In this document: piece by piece, positions 36,257 through 45,004 of the stretch
How positions within the stretch are numbered: the stretch's first letter is position 1
Layout: each line of letters begins with the position of its first letter
Assembly (NCBI GenBank): GCA_022616415.1
Contig: JAKEEU010000424.1
Location: 1 to 60,246, forward strand
DNA length: 60,246 bases
Source: Candidatus Zhuqueibacterota bacterium
GTDB lineage: Bacteria; Zhuqueibacterota; Zhuqueibacteria; Zhuqueibacterales; Zhuqueibacteraceae
Direction: 5' to 3'
Program-made: the position numbers and the translations under genes
Notes under the pieces: generated by a model
Told to the model about the DNA's origin: nothing
The model's input: the letters and a program-made list of their open reading frames with translations, nothing else
Databases searched by the model: none

Positions 36257-36321
36257 GAAGTCGGACTTGCGCTGCAAGGTTTGACAAGATTTGGAAACTC
36301 GTTAGGCGCAAGTCCGACTTC
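36257..36321. repeat. Dispersed hairpin repeat, family A, copy 2
   Basis: The 16-bp arm GAAGTCGGACTTGCGC (36257-36272) is exactly inverted at 36306-36321, with a 33-nt spacer. Arms and spacer (TTTGGAAACTCGTT against TTTTGAAACATCGTT) resemble those of copy 1 at 55-119, and the two arms have changed together so that pairing is kept. It lies in the 5' leader side of pruA. The whole 36235-36531 region has no gene: it holds this repeat and the promoter of the signalling operon. Confidence 0.78.
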
Positions 36322-36404
36322 GCCCGTTTCTTGGTTTCGCGCTGAAAGCAAGATAATAAAATCGCGGCATAAAGGCAATGAGATTATGGGGCGAATCGAA
36401 TGTC

Positions 36405-36433
36405 TTGACAATGTCCATTTACTTTATTATCTT
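36405..36433 (+). promoter_or_regulatory. Sigma-70-like promoter of the ATPase-kinase-cyclase operon
   Basis: A consensus -35 TTGACA (36405-36410) is followed after exactly 17 nt by TATCTT (36428-36433), a close -10 match. The predicted leader to the ATG at 36532 is about 90 nt and ends with a strong ribosome binding site (GGAGGGAGG). This is the best promoter match I found in the window. Confidence 0.7.
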
Positions 36434-36531
36434 GGCATTGTGCATTAAAGCTTTTCCCCTCGCTCTTCTCGCGCGTGCATCCTTGCCATCGAGGGTTTTG
36501 ACGTTAATTCAAATGTTGTTGGAGGGAGGCC

Positions 36532-39030
36532 ATGCTTCAACGCACGTTCGAGCCGATTTATCCCAATCCTTATATTGCCGGCAATCCCATCCGCAATCAG
36601 GAGATGTTCTTCGGCCGGGTGGACGAGTTCCGCTTTATCGCGCGGGCGCTCGAAGACGGCCGCAAGGCCGCGTTGATCGTCCTCTTTGGCGAGCGGCGCA
36701 GCGGTAAATCTTCCATTCTTTATCAAATTCTCAACGGCCGGTTGGGCGAGGCCTTTTTGCCGATTTTTGTGGACATGCAAATCATGGCGGGCATTGCCGG
36801 CGACGCCGATTTTTTTGAGCGCATCATCACCGATGCTTGCAAGCAATTGGCCGGGAACGGCTTATCTGCCGAGCCATACGCCTCGCAGCTCAAGGAAGCC
36901 GCGGCGACCAATGTGTTTCGCCGGTTTTTGCAAGAGGTGAAGAGCCGGTTCCCTGAGCGCGCGCCGTTGTTGCTCGTCGATGAATATGAAAATCTCGAAG
37001 CCCGTGTAAAAGAAGGGAGCCTGTCACGGCACATTCTGACTTTTTTTGCCGGCTTGCTCGAGACCGATCTCGTGTCATTTGTCTTCACCGGCTCCAGGAG
37101 CCTGGAAGTACACGATCAGGCGATATGGGGAGAAGAGCTGTTCCGCAAAGCCACTTCGCGCAAAATCAGTTTTCTCACCAAGGATGACACGACGCGCCTG
37201 ATCACGCAACCGCTGCAAAACAAAGTTGATTTTGCGCCGGAGGTGGTGGCGCAGATTTACAGCCTCACTGCCGGCCAGCCGTTTTATACCCAAATGATTT
37301 GCCAGAATCTCGTCTATCATTTGAATGAGGTGCAAAAGCGCCACGTCACTCGCAGAGATTTGCAAGACGTGGTGGATGGCGTTCTCGAAAACCCGCCGCC
37401 GCAGCTCATCTTCAATTGGAGCGAGCACGCTGCAGAGCGCAAGCTGGCGCTTTCCCTGCTGGCAGAGTTTTCCGAAGCGCCGCAAACGTTTTTGTCCGCC
37501 CGCGATCTTTGCCAGGGGATCAAACGCAAAAAGCTGGAAATCGATTTGGCGCCCAATTTTTTCCATGCCGAGTTTTCCAGCCTATTCCAGGACGAGTATG
37601 TTTTGCAAAAGGCCCGGAAATACGGCTTCCGGCTGGATCTGTATCGACTCTGGGTTCGGCACGATCATAACATCTGGCAGGTGAAAAAGGAGATTGGCGC
37701 ACGAGAGACTGCCCGTATTACCAAGCAGGCGCACATCAAAGAAAAGAACAGGCAGAGAACATTCAGACGCTTGGAACATGCCATCGCCATCGGCCTGGCC
37801 GTAGTGGTCATTTATGTCTTGTGGAAGCTTCTCTTTCCGCCCAAACACGTGATCGTTCAGGCCAATGGTGGACCTTTCTGGGTTTTGGTCGATAGCGACA
37901 CGGTGGGCACCAGCCATGGCCAGAAGGATTCCACCCGCTTTGAAATGCCCGAAGCGCTGACTAAAGGAATTGCTTATGAATTCAAAGTGATTCTGGCAGC
38001 TTCCGGCGAGACCTGGCAGAAAACTGAGACCATCCAGAAAGATGATCACGTGGTGGAAGCCCGATTTCCTCTTTATCCGTTACAGGTGATCACAGACGCG
38101 GCCAGTGTAGAAATGCGGGTCGGTGGTTTACCGTCAGTGAAAACCGCTGACAATCAGCCCGAAGCGTGGCAGCACAAGTTTCAGGTTTGCGCTGGCAAGT
38201 ATGTGCTGTGGGCCAAAGATCGCAGCACCGGCGAAGTGTCGCAAATAGAAATTACCGTTTCAGATACGATGGCCGTGCGTATAGATTTTCCTGGCGTCGT
38301 CGTTTTGACTCTTGCCGCCAACCATTATCCCTTTGATTACACTCATAAATGGCGGAATGCACGAGCATCGAAAGAAAGGCCTAACCTCAAACGAGCCAAT
38401 TCTCCGGTTGTTTTTTACGGGCAACCCAAAGATACTTATCTGTTCACTTTCAGCAACCCTGTTACCGGACAACCAATAAATATAATCTCGGATATTAAAA
38501 CCGATACAACAGTCTCAGTCAAATTTGATCCCGATTGGAAACCGCCTCAGCCGCCGGTTTCAGTCACGATGCCCAAGACTATCACTAAACACACATTGCG
38601 AATCAATTCAGTTCCTTCAGGTGCGAGCCTTTCTCTCAATGGAAAGGAGCGGGGTGTTACTCCGTTCATTGATTATCTCGAGCGCAGCGAGTATTTAATC
38701 ATTTTAAAGATGGCCGGTTACGATTCTGCCAAGCGACAGATTGTGCTCACAAGCGATTTTGGCGATACAATTAAATTAACGCCACAAAATGGCCACCTCA
38801 AGCTGGTGGTTCAAGATGAGAAGCAAAGGTTGATGCCAAACTACGCTGTTTCTGTCGATGGCAGGCCGCTCACGGAACGAGAGCTCAGGTCCGAGACGAT
38901 TCAATTGCCGGTGGGCAAGCGCACGCTTCGGATAGAGTCTCGCAGATATGCTTCCATAGATACTTTCTGTGTTATCGAGAAAAACAAAATAGGTGAATTG
39001 AGAATTATTATGGAGAGATCAAAACCATGA
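36532..39030 (+). CDS. Membrane-anchored AAA/STAND-like ATPase with periplasmic PEGA domains
   Basis: The product has 832 residues. A P-loop ATPase domain fills residues 1-400: Walker A GERRSGKSS at 53-61, Walker B LLLVDEYEN at 146-154, and FVFTGSRSLE as a sensor-like segment. A transmembrane helix (AIAIGLAVVVIYVLWKLLF) is near 417-436. The rest would be periplasmic and contains PEGA-like beta domains; the clearest is RINSVPSGASLSLNGKERGV near residue 690. The ATPase resembles the C-terminal domain of the kinase at 39987: both open with NPY...FxGR. GGAGGGAGG precedes the ATG. It shares 4 nt with the next gene. I infer a transenvelope NTPase switch; what it senses is unknown. Confidence 0.8.
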   Translation: MLQRTFEPIYPNPYIAGNPIRNQEMFFGRVDEFRFIARALEDGRKAALIVLFGERRSGKSSILYQILNGRLGEAFLPIFVDMQIMAGIAGDADFFERIITDACKQLAGNGLSAEPYASQLKEAAATNVFRRFLQEVKSRFPERAPLLLVDEYENLEARVKEGSLSRHILTFFAGLLETDLVSFVFTGSRSLEVHDQAIWGEELFRKATSRKISFLTKDDTTRLITQPLQNKVDFAPEVVAQIYSLTAGQPFYTQMICQNLVYHLNEVQKRHVTRRDLQDVVDGVLENPPPQLIFNWSEHAAERKLALSLLAEFSEAPQTFLSARDLCQGIKRKKLEIDLAPNFFHAEFSSLFQDEYVLQKARKYGFRLDLYRLWVRHDHNIWQVKKEIGARETARITKQAHIKEKNRQRTFRRLEHAIAIGLAVVVIYVLWKLLFPPKHVIVQANGGPFWVLVDSDTVGTSHGQKDSTRFEMPEALTKGIAYEFKVILAASGETWQKTETIQKDDHVVEARFPLYPLQVITDAASVEMRVGGLPSVKTADNQPEAWQHKFQVCAGKYVLWAKDRSTGEVSQIEITVSDTMAVRIDFPGVVVLTLAANHYPFDYTHKWRNARASKERPNLKRANSPVVFYGQPKDTYLFTFSNPVTGQPINIISDIKTDTTVSVKFDPDWKPPQPPVSVTMPKTITKHTLRINSVPSGASLSLNGKERGVTPFIDYLERSEYLIILKMAGYDSAKRQIVLTSDFGDTIKLTPQNGHLKLVVQDEKQRLMPNYAVSVDGRPLTERELRSETIQLPVGKRTLRIESRRYASIDTFCVIEKNKIGELRIIMERSKP

Positions 39031-39965
39031 GTCATGCCTCTGTTATGCGTCAATGGCGCACACAGCTTTGGCGTGTGCTGCCTGTGGTATTGATCATTTC
39101 CGGCGGCGCTTCGGCAAGTGCGCAACCGAAGAAAAGGCCCAATCTTGATAAGAAGGTGATTCAGTATCTGGCATTTGAAAAACTGCCCACGCCCACCCAA
39201 TCTCTCATTGTTTCTGCCATTGATTCTTTTGACAACCGCAAGAACCGACAATCGATTGACACATTGATGACTCTGTTGGCTGGCGAGGGTATATACAAAC
39301 CTCGGCGTTCTCTCCGAGCCTGGAGCCATCAATGGCTGGCGCTCAATTATTTTTCCGTTTTGGATAGTGCGGCGAGAGCGGAAGAATATGTCAAGCTTTC
39401 CATCAAGGATGATGTCGAAATTTGGCGCGAGTATGCCGACTCTCGAATGCAGCCAGGATTGCGGGAAATCTATCAAGAATATTGGGACGAGCTGCAACAG
39501 AACTTCGACAAGAAGCGCCATAGCTGGCGGCTCGCTGTTGGAACGATCTCGAGGTTAGATTATAGTTATCGTTCCAGATTCCTGGAAGTTCTCGCCGGAT
39601 TTGGCGCGCCAGTCGTGGTAGATCTTCAGGATCAAAAGTTCAGAATCAAGCAAGTTTTGCTCTATACAAGAATACAAAGAATGCGCCGAAGCATCGAACG
39701 AATCACCGCTGGCCTCTATTTTGAGCCATCATTTTTAGCAGAAAAAGATACAACAAATAACAAGTTACGAATCACAGGAGCGGTCGGTGTCGGAGTTGTC
39801 ATTGCCTATCCCTATAAAAGCGGTTGGGAAATTGGCGGAAGTGTTGAAGGCGCCCGGCTTCTTTTTGAAAAATCTGTTGAACTGACTTTCAGCCAAACTA
39901 AAGAAATTGGCAACTCCACCCTTTCCTATGGCAACTTTGAATTCTACGTGCGCAAATGGTTTTAA
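39027..39965 (+). CDS. Exported protein of unknown function with barrel-like C-terminus
   Basis: This 312-residue protein starts with a signal peptide (LWRVLPVVLIISGGASASAQ). Residues 40-165 are mainly helical and repeat-like (SHQWLALNYFSVLDSAARAEEYVKL). The C-terminal 140 residues contain short amphipathic strands (SWRLAVGTISRLDY, VGVGVVIAYPYKSGWEIGGSV, LSYGNFEFYVRKWF) and the protein ends in F, as outer-membrane barrels do. It may therefore sit in the outer membrane or stay periplasmic. Its start overlaps the ATPase-PEGA gene (ATGA), which ties it to that membrane protein. I do not recognise a family. Confidence 0.65.
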   Translation: MSHASVMRQWRTQLWRVLPVVLIISGGASASAQPKKRPNLDKKVIQYLAFEKLPTPTQSLIVSAIDSFDNRKNRQSIDTLMTLLAGEGIYKPRRSLRAWSHQWLALNYFSVLDSAARAEEYVKLSIKDDVEIWREYADSRMQPGLREIYQEYWDELQQNFDKKRHSWRLAVGTISRLDYSYRSRFLEVLAGFGAPVVVDLQDQKFRIKQVLLYTRIQRMRRSIERITAGLYFEPSFLAEKDTTNNKLRITGAVGVGVVIAYPYKSGWEIGGSVEGARLLFEKSVELTFSQTKEIGNSTLSYGNFEFYVRKWF

Positions 39966-39986
39966 ACAGCATTCGGATTTTATTGT

Positions 39987-41966
39987 ATGATCGGCAAAAT
40001 CATCTCACATTATCGCATTCTCGAAAAGATTGCGGAAAGCAACATGGCTGAGGTCTATAAAGCTCAAGATATACAACTTGGCCGCTATGTTGTCCTTAAA
40101 TTTTTGAAAGCCGATCTCCAGGCCAAGTCGGAGGAGAAACAGCGCTTCATCAGAGAAGCCCAAGCTGCCTCGGCCCTCGATCACAACAATATCTGCACGA
40201 TCTATGAAATTGGCGAAACCGATGATGGTCAGATGTTCATCGCCATGGCCTATTACGAAGGCGGCAGCCTGAAGGACCGCATCAGCCGCGGGCGCATGCC
40301 GCCGGCAGAGGCGGTTGACATGGCCATTCAAATCGCGCAGGGCTTGGCCAAAGCGCACGAGCGCGGGATCGTGCATCGCGACATCAAGCCGGCAAACGTG
40401 ATGCTCAACAGTGACGGGGTAGCTAAAATTGTTGATTTCGGCCTGGCCAAGCTTGCCGACGCCACCAGGCTAACCAAACGCGACGTGGTGGTTGGCACAC
40501 CTGCGTACATGTCGCCGGAACAAGCGAAGCCGTTTGATCCGGAACAAGCTCATTCGCCCGATGTCGATCATCGTACTGACATCTGGTCGCTCGGGGTCGT
40601 GCTCTATGAAATGCTGTCCGCGCAAACGCCTTTCACCGGGGAAAACTATCTGGCAGTGTTGTTTGCCATCAACAATCTGGACCCCGAACCCTTGCAAAAG
40701 CATGTGCCCGATCTCCCGCCTCGATTGCTTCACATCGTCGAGCGTGCGCTGAAAAAATCTGTCGATGAGCGCTATCCTTTTATAAATGATGTGCTGCTCG
40801 ACTTGCGCAGGTGCCCCCCTCCGAACGGCGGCGAGGAGCCGGAGGTCGTTGTGATTTCAAGCCGAGGTTCCAACGTTGCCAAAAAACTTCGACCCTTGAT
40901 CGAGCAAACGCTTTCTTTTACGTTCACGCCGAAACCGCCGGCAGGCGAGAATCCGTATCTGAATCGGGTGCGAATTCAAAACCCGGATGAATTTTATGGC
41001 CGCCGTTCGGAGCTGAGCCGCATTTACGAGCGCATCAAGGCCGGCCGGCCGCAAAGCGTCTCGCTGGTCGGCGTGCGCCGCATCGGTAAGTCATCCTTGT
41101 TGAGCGCGATTCACCATCCGGCCAATCGCCTAAAATATTTGCCCGTGCCGCAGGAGTACGTTTGCGTTTACATGGATTTTCAAGAGAAGCGCAACGTCGC
41201 ACCGGCGGAGATTTTGCGTCACATTTTGAGCGCGCTGCAAAACGAATATCGCGGCCGCCTCAAGCTCAAAGTGCAGCCGGATTACGAGGGGCTGATGGAG
41301 GTAGTTCACGCCTTTCAGGAAGCCGGCCTCAAATTGATTTTCTTGTGGGATGAATTTGAAAGCGTAACCAGAAACTCCAACATCGGCGCCGAATTTTACG
41401 CCTATTTTCGCGCCCTCGCCAATAACTATAACGTTGCTTACATCACCACTTCCTCGGCGCAATTACAGACCTTGTGCCATACCAAGGCGATTGCGGATTC
41501 GCCGTTTTTCAATATTTTTACCAACCTGCACTTGGGGCCTTTCAAGCCCGAAGAAGCCAGGCAACTGATCGCCGAGCCTTCGGGCAAGGCCGGAAAGCCG
41601 CTCGCCGCGCACACCGATTTTGTGCTGGAGATTGCTGGGCATTTTCCATTTTTTATTCAAATGGCTTGCGCGGCATTGTTCTCAATGGATCGCCTTGACA
41701 AAGCGGCTTATAAAAAAGCGAGAGAAACTTTTATGGAAGAGGCCGGACCCCATTTTCGAGAATATTGGGAAAGATTCGACGAGTCACAGAAAGCTGTGGT
41801 GGCCGCCTTGGCCAAAGGCAAAAAGCCGCCGCGCGAGCACGCCTTTGCTGTTAAATATCTCACGCAAGCCGGTTTCGTGTTGAATGGCAAGTTGTTTTCA
41901 ACTTTGTTCGCGGAATTTGTGCGCGAGATTACGGGCAGCGGCCGGCGTTGGTGGGAGGTGTGGTGA
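39987..41966 (+). CDS. Ser/Thr protein kinase fused to an AAA ATPase domain
   Basis: The protein has 659 residues. Residues 9-270 form a Hanks-type kinase: VVLKFLK (Lys38), HRDIKPANVML (catalytic loop near 131), VDFGLAKL (near 149), GTPAYMSPEQ (near 166) and DIWSLGVVLYEML (near 200). The glycine-rich loop is abnormal: the usual GxGxxG reads AESNMAEV. Residues 315-655 are a P-loop ATPase: FYGRRSELSRIYERI, Walker A GVRRIGKSSLL, Walker B LIFLWDEFES. No transmembrane helix is seen, so it is cytoplasmic. It lies 21 nt after the exported-protein gene. It probably phosphorylates proteins in this operon; the ATPase part may act as an oligomerising switch. Confidence 0.85.
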   Translation: MIGKIISHYRILEKIAESNMAEVYKAQDIQLGRYVVLKFLKADLQAKSEEKQRFIREAQAASALDHNNICTIYEIGETDDGQMFIAMAYYEGGSLKDRISRGRMPPAEAVDMAIQIAQGLAKAHERGIVHRDIKPANVMLNSDGVAKIVDFGLAKLADATRLTKRDVVVGTPAYMSPEQAKPFDPEQAHSPDVDHRTDIWSLGVVLYEMLSAQTPFTGENYLAVLFAINNLDPEPLQKHVPDLPPRLLHIVERALKKSVDERYPFINDVLLDLRRCPPPNGGEEPEVVVISSRGSNVAKKLRPLIEQTLSFTFTPKPPAGENPYLNRVRIQNPDEFYGRRSELSRIYERIKAGRPQSVSLVGVRRIGKSSLLSAIHHPANRLKYLPVPQEYVCVYMDFQEKRNVAPAEILRHILSALQNEYRGRLKLKVQPDYEGLMEVVHAFQEAGLKLIFLWDEFESVTRNSNIGAEFYAYFRALANNYNVAYITTSSAQLQTLCHTKAIADSPFFNIFTNLHLGPFKPEEARQLIAEPSGKAGKPLAAHTDFVLEIAGHFPFFIQMACAALFSMDRLDKAAYKKARETFMEEAGPHFREYWERFDESQKAVVAALAKGKKPPREHAFAVKYLTQAGFVLNGKLFSTLFAEFVREITGSGRRWWEVW

Positions 41967-41998
41967 GTAAAATGAAGTGTTAAATAGACAAAATTATC

Positions 41999-43822
41999 AT
42001 GTCTGCCATGACGACCAACTCACATAAACTGATTGCCACCATCCCCTCTCTCAAGATTGTGCGCGCCTTTTCGCTCGTGCAGGGCCGGCGCTATCTGCTT
42101 GGCAGCGCCGAGATGGAGCCTGGCATGCTGGTCTTCACGCCCGACCGCTCTCTGAGCCGGCGGCAAGCTTTTCTGGAGATCGTCAAGGACAAGCTGTGCG
42201 TAGAACGCCATCCTAAAGCCAGCCAAACCCTCAATGGCGATGCAACTGTAACCGAATTGGTGCTTGCCGAGGGCGAGAGTTTTACTGCCGGGATGAGTGT
42301 TTTTCAATTCGTCAAAGACGCCGGCGATGATTCGCCTCCGGACAGAACTTTCATCTTCTCGTCGCCACCTACTGCTCTTGCGTTCGCTCTAACCGAGGCT
42401 CGCAGCTTTATGAACGTCGTCGGGCAGATGCCCACACTGATGCGGAACAACGAAACCCCGGCGGATTTTCTGCTGGCTTTGTGTGAAACCTTGCGAGCGA
42501 ACATTTCCGGCGTACACGTCTCAGCTTGGGCTGTCGAGTTGGATGGCGATTTGCTTCAGCTCACGCCTCTGCGCGCCTCCGAGTCCATGCCCAATCTCGC
42601 CGGGCAGGAGACGCCAGTCAGGCCGAGCCGGCACCTGATCCGGCAAGCGTTGAGTTTGTCCGGTGATGAATTTGCCGTGAGCGAATGGCGCAGCGGATCC
42701 GCCGCGAGCGAGGCCGGGCAATCCGTGATGGTTTCCGGCGCCAAATGGGCGATGTGCATCGCCATCTCACTTTCCGAGCAGGAACGCTTTGCGCTTTATG
42801 CGAGCAGCACGCACCTTTTCCTCGGCGAACAGCTCGATGAGGTGCAGCGGCTCTTTGCCGCGCTCGGCGCCATCGCCAAGCAACACTTGCTGGCCGCCCG
42901 CGCCAAAGAGCGCCAGGGCCAAATCGGCCAATTCTTTTCACCGGCATTGCGCAACATCCTGTTCGGAGATATTACAAAGGCCGATCGCACTTTGCAGCCG
43001 GCGGAGCACGAAGCCGCCATTTGCTTTTTTGATTTGCGCGGCTCTTCCCGCCTCGCCGAAGGCATGGATATTTACACCGGCAAACACTCGGCGATAGACC
43101 ACTTTGCTTTTTTGGAAAGAATTCTCGGCAACACCGCCAGCGTGATTTTTGAGACCGGCGGCATTGTCATTGATTTTCAGGGTGACGGTGTGCTCGCCTG
43201 CTGGGGCATTCCGCGGCAAGGCGCGCCAGCGAATCCGGCCTGGCAAGCGATCATCGCAGTGCGGCAAATCGTCGAGCTGATGGCGGAATATGAGTGGCCG
43301 GCGGTCGTTACCGAAAGCGGCGTCGCCCTGCGTTGCGGCCTTGGCCTGACGTGCGGGAAAGTGCTGGCAGGATTGTTCACCGCGCAAGGGCGCAATCGCA
43401 CCCAGCTCTCGAAATACTCAGTCATTGGCCGCGCCGTGAATCAGGCCGCGCGTTTGGAAGCCATGACCAAAAAACTCGGTGTGCCGGTTCTGGTGGATGG
43501 CGCGCTGGCCCGCGCCGTGGCCAACGAGAAGTTGTCGCTGCGCCGCATCGGGCGATTGCAGCCGCCTGGCATGCGTGACGTCGTCGAGGTGTACGAGCTC
43601 ATCTTGCCGCCCGAGTTTGGCGGAACCGGCATCGACGAAAAAGGCATTGCGGCTTATTCGACGGCTTTGACGCTCTTCGAGAACGGGGATTTTGCTGCGG
43701 CCGCGGCGGCGGTGCGCGACGCTCCGAAAGATGCCATCACGCTTTTCCTGCAAGAACAAATCGCCAGATATCGCGACGCGCCTCACACAGAAGCGTGGAA
43801 TGGGGTTGTCTCCCTTTCGTAA
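41999..43822 (+). CDS. FHA-like and class III nucleotidyl cyclase protein
   Basis: The protein has 607 residues. Residues 17-107 look like an FHA domain (RRYLLGS, DRSLSRRQAFLEIVKDKLCV), although the GR and SxxH residues are changed. Residues 130-310 resemble a GAF-type sensor domain. Residues 340-540 are a class III cyclase: ICFFDLRGSS and FQGDGVLACWG supply the two metal-binding aspartates, and VNQAARLE supplies the transition-state Asn and Arg. The residues that normally choose the purine (Lys before xxGDG, Asp in GDxVN) are Asp in IDFQGDG and Arg in IGRAVN. It lies 32 nt after the kinase gene. FHA domains bind phosphothreonine, so the kinase may control this cyclase. Confidence 0.83.
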   Translation: MSAMTTNSHKLIATIPSLKIVRAFSLVQGRRYLLGSAEMEPGMLVFTPDRSLSRRQAFLEIVKDKLCVERHPKASQTLNGDATVTELVLAEGESFTAGMSVFQFVKDAGDDSPPDRTFIFSSPPTALAFALTEARSFMNVVGQMPTLMRNNETPADFLLALCETLRANISGVHVSAWAVELDGDLLQLTPLRASESMPNLAGQETPVRPSRHLIRQALSLSGDEFAVSEWRSGSAASEAGQSVMVSGAKWAMCIAISLSEQERFALYASSTHLFLGEQLDEVQRLFAALGAIAKQHLLAARAKERQGQIGQFFSPALRNILFGDITKADRTLQPAEHEAAICFFDLRGSSRLAEGMDIYTGKHSAIDHFAFLERILGNTASVIFETGGIVIDFQGDGVLACWGIPRQGAPANPAWQAIIAVRQIVELMAEYEWPAVVTESGVALRCGLGLTCGKVLAGLFTAQGRNRTQLSKYSVIGRAVNQAARLEAMTKKLGVPVLVDGALARAVANEKLSLRRIGRLQPPGMRDVVEVYELILPPEFGGTGIDEKGIAAYSTALTLFENGDFAAAAAAVRDAPKDAITLFLQEQIARYRDAPHTEAWNGVVSLS

Positions 43823-43830
43823 AAATCCGT

Positions 43831-43921
43831 TTAACCCCGATAATTCATGAACTATATTTTTAAGCTTAAGCTGAGAAGCAGAGTGTAGCTGTTTAAGCAC
43901 CGCGTGAATTATCGGGGTTAA
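43831..43921. repeat. Inverted repeat between convergent operons
   Basis: A perfect 17-bp arm, TTAACCCCGATAATTCA (43831-43847), is inverted at 43905-43921, with a 57-nt spacer. It begins 9 nt after the cyclase stop and its other arm covers the stop codon of thrB. It is placed as a bidirectional terminator, but the long spacer and perfect arms resemble the other repeat families in this window. Confidence 0.65.
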
Positions 43922-44829
43922 CGTGGTTTCAAAACGTGCGCGCCGCGATGGGCAAATTTCAAAATCTCCGCCCGACCGCTCAATTGATATTGCCTTGCCA
44001 CTTCCGCCATCGTCTGTGCGATTTGTTGCGCTTGGTGTTTGGCGCAAATTGTGAGAATGGTTGATCCGGAGCCGCTCAAGAAACCGGCATAAGCGCCGGC
44101 CTTGTAAGCTGCCGCAAGAAAATCATCAAATCCTGGAATCAACGCTTTACGATAAGGCTGGTGCAGCCAATCTTGCACGCCGAAGTGCAGCAATTCCGGA
44201 TCGCGTTGAAAGAGAGCAGTCACCAACATCGCCGCCCGCTGAATATTTTTCACTGCGGCCTCGCGCGGTACTGTTTCCGGAAGCACCCGGCGCGCCTCAT
44301 GCGTGGAGATTTCCAAATCTGGAATGAAAGCAGCCGCCACCCATTCTCGCGGCATAATAATGCCGGCAGATCGCACCTTGCCATGCTCAACGCCGCTCAC
44401 CTTCAGCCCGCCGAGCAACGCCGCCGCCGCATTTTCCGGATGCCCTTCCATTTCACAAGCCATGTTGAGAATTTGTTGCTGTGAAAGTTTTTCGCCAAAA
44501 AGCAAATTGGCGCCAACGACTCCGGCAACAATCGCCGCCGCGCTGGAACCAAGCCCGCGCTTGAGCGGAATGCGATTATTCATTTCAATTTTGAGCGGCG
44601 GCGGCTCGCGCCCGATTTCCCGACAAACACGATCAAAAGCTTGCAGTAGCAAATTGTTTTCTTCTTGCTGAATCAACGCCGCGCCTTCGCCCTTTGCGTG
44701 AATTAGTCGTCCGGATTCAACGATCTCAAATTTTACCGTGAGCGGCAAGTCAATCGCCAAGCCGAGCGCATCAAAACCGGAGCCGAGGTTGGAGGTGGAA
44801 GCAGGGACGCGGAGGGTGAGTGGGGGCAT
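43918..44829 (-). CDS. thrB: Homoserine kinase
   Basis: The protein of 303 residues phosphorylates L-homoserine with ATP in threonine synthesis. It is a GHMP kinase: the substrate end TLRVPASTSNLGSGFDALG is at the start, the ATP-binding PLKRGLGSSAAAIVAG near residue 90, and the C-terminal AGFLSGSGSTILTI near 255. ATG 44829 is chosen; a TTG nine codons upstream extends the frame but adds nothing typical. Other threonine genes are not in the window. It stands alone on the minus strand, downstream of the pyrFE operon. Confidence 0.9.
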   Translation of the reverse strand: MPPLTLRVPASTSNLGSGFDALGLAIDLPLTVKFEIVESGRLIHAKGEGAALIQQEENNLLLQAFDRVCREIGREPPPLKIEMNNRIPLKRGLGSSAAAIVAGVVGANLLFGEKLSQQQILNMACEMEGHPENAAAALLGGLKVSGVEHGKVRSAGIIMPREWVAAAFIPDLEISTHEARRVLPETVPREAAVKNIQRAAMLVTALFQRDPELLHFGVQDWLHQPYRKALIPGFDDFLAAAYKAGAYAGFLSGSGSTILTICAKHQAQQIAQTMAEVARQYQLSGRAEILKFAHRGAHVLKPR

Positions 44830-44899
44830 GTTATCAGAACTTCGTAATGCAGACAAATTGTAGCGAAAAAGGTTTTAAGAAATCATCCCCTACTGTTAA

Positions 44900-44935
44900 A
44901 TGAACCCAACGGACAAGTTCAGCAGTTGGGTTCAT
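44900..44935 (-). terminator. Stem-loop after the pyrFE operon
   Basis: An 11-bp perfect stem (ATGAACCCAAC at 44900-44910, GTTGGGTTCAT at 44925-44935) with a 14-nt loop lies 70 nt beyond the pyrE stop. Only a short TTTAAC follows on the minus strand, so it is a weak terminator candidate. Confidence 0.4.
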
Positions 44936-45004
44936 CTATCAGTTGGCAACGCAAAGCACTGTTGAAATTTTTCGATTTGACTCGTTTTGCTGTTTTGTCT
45001 TTTA

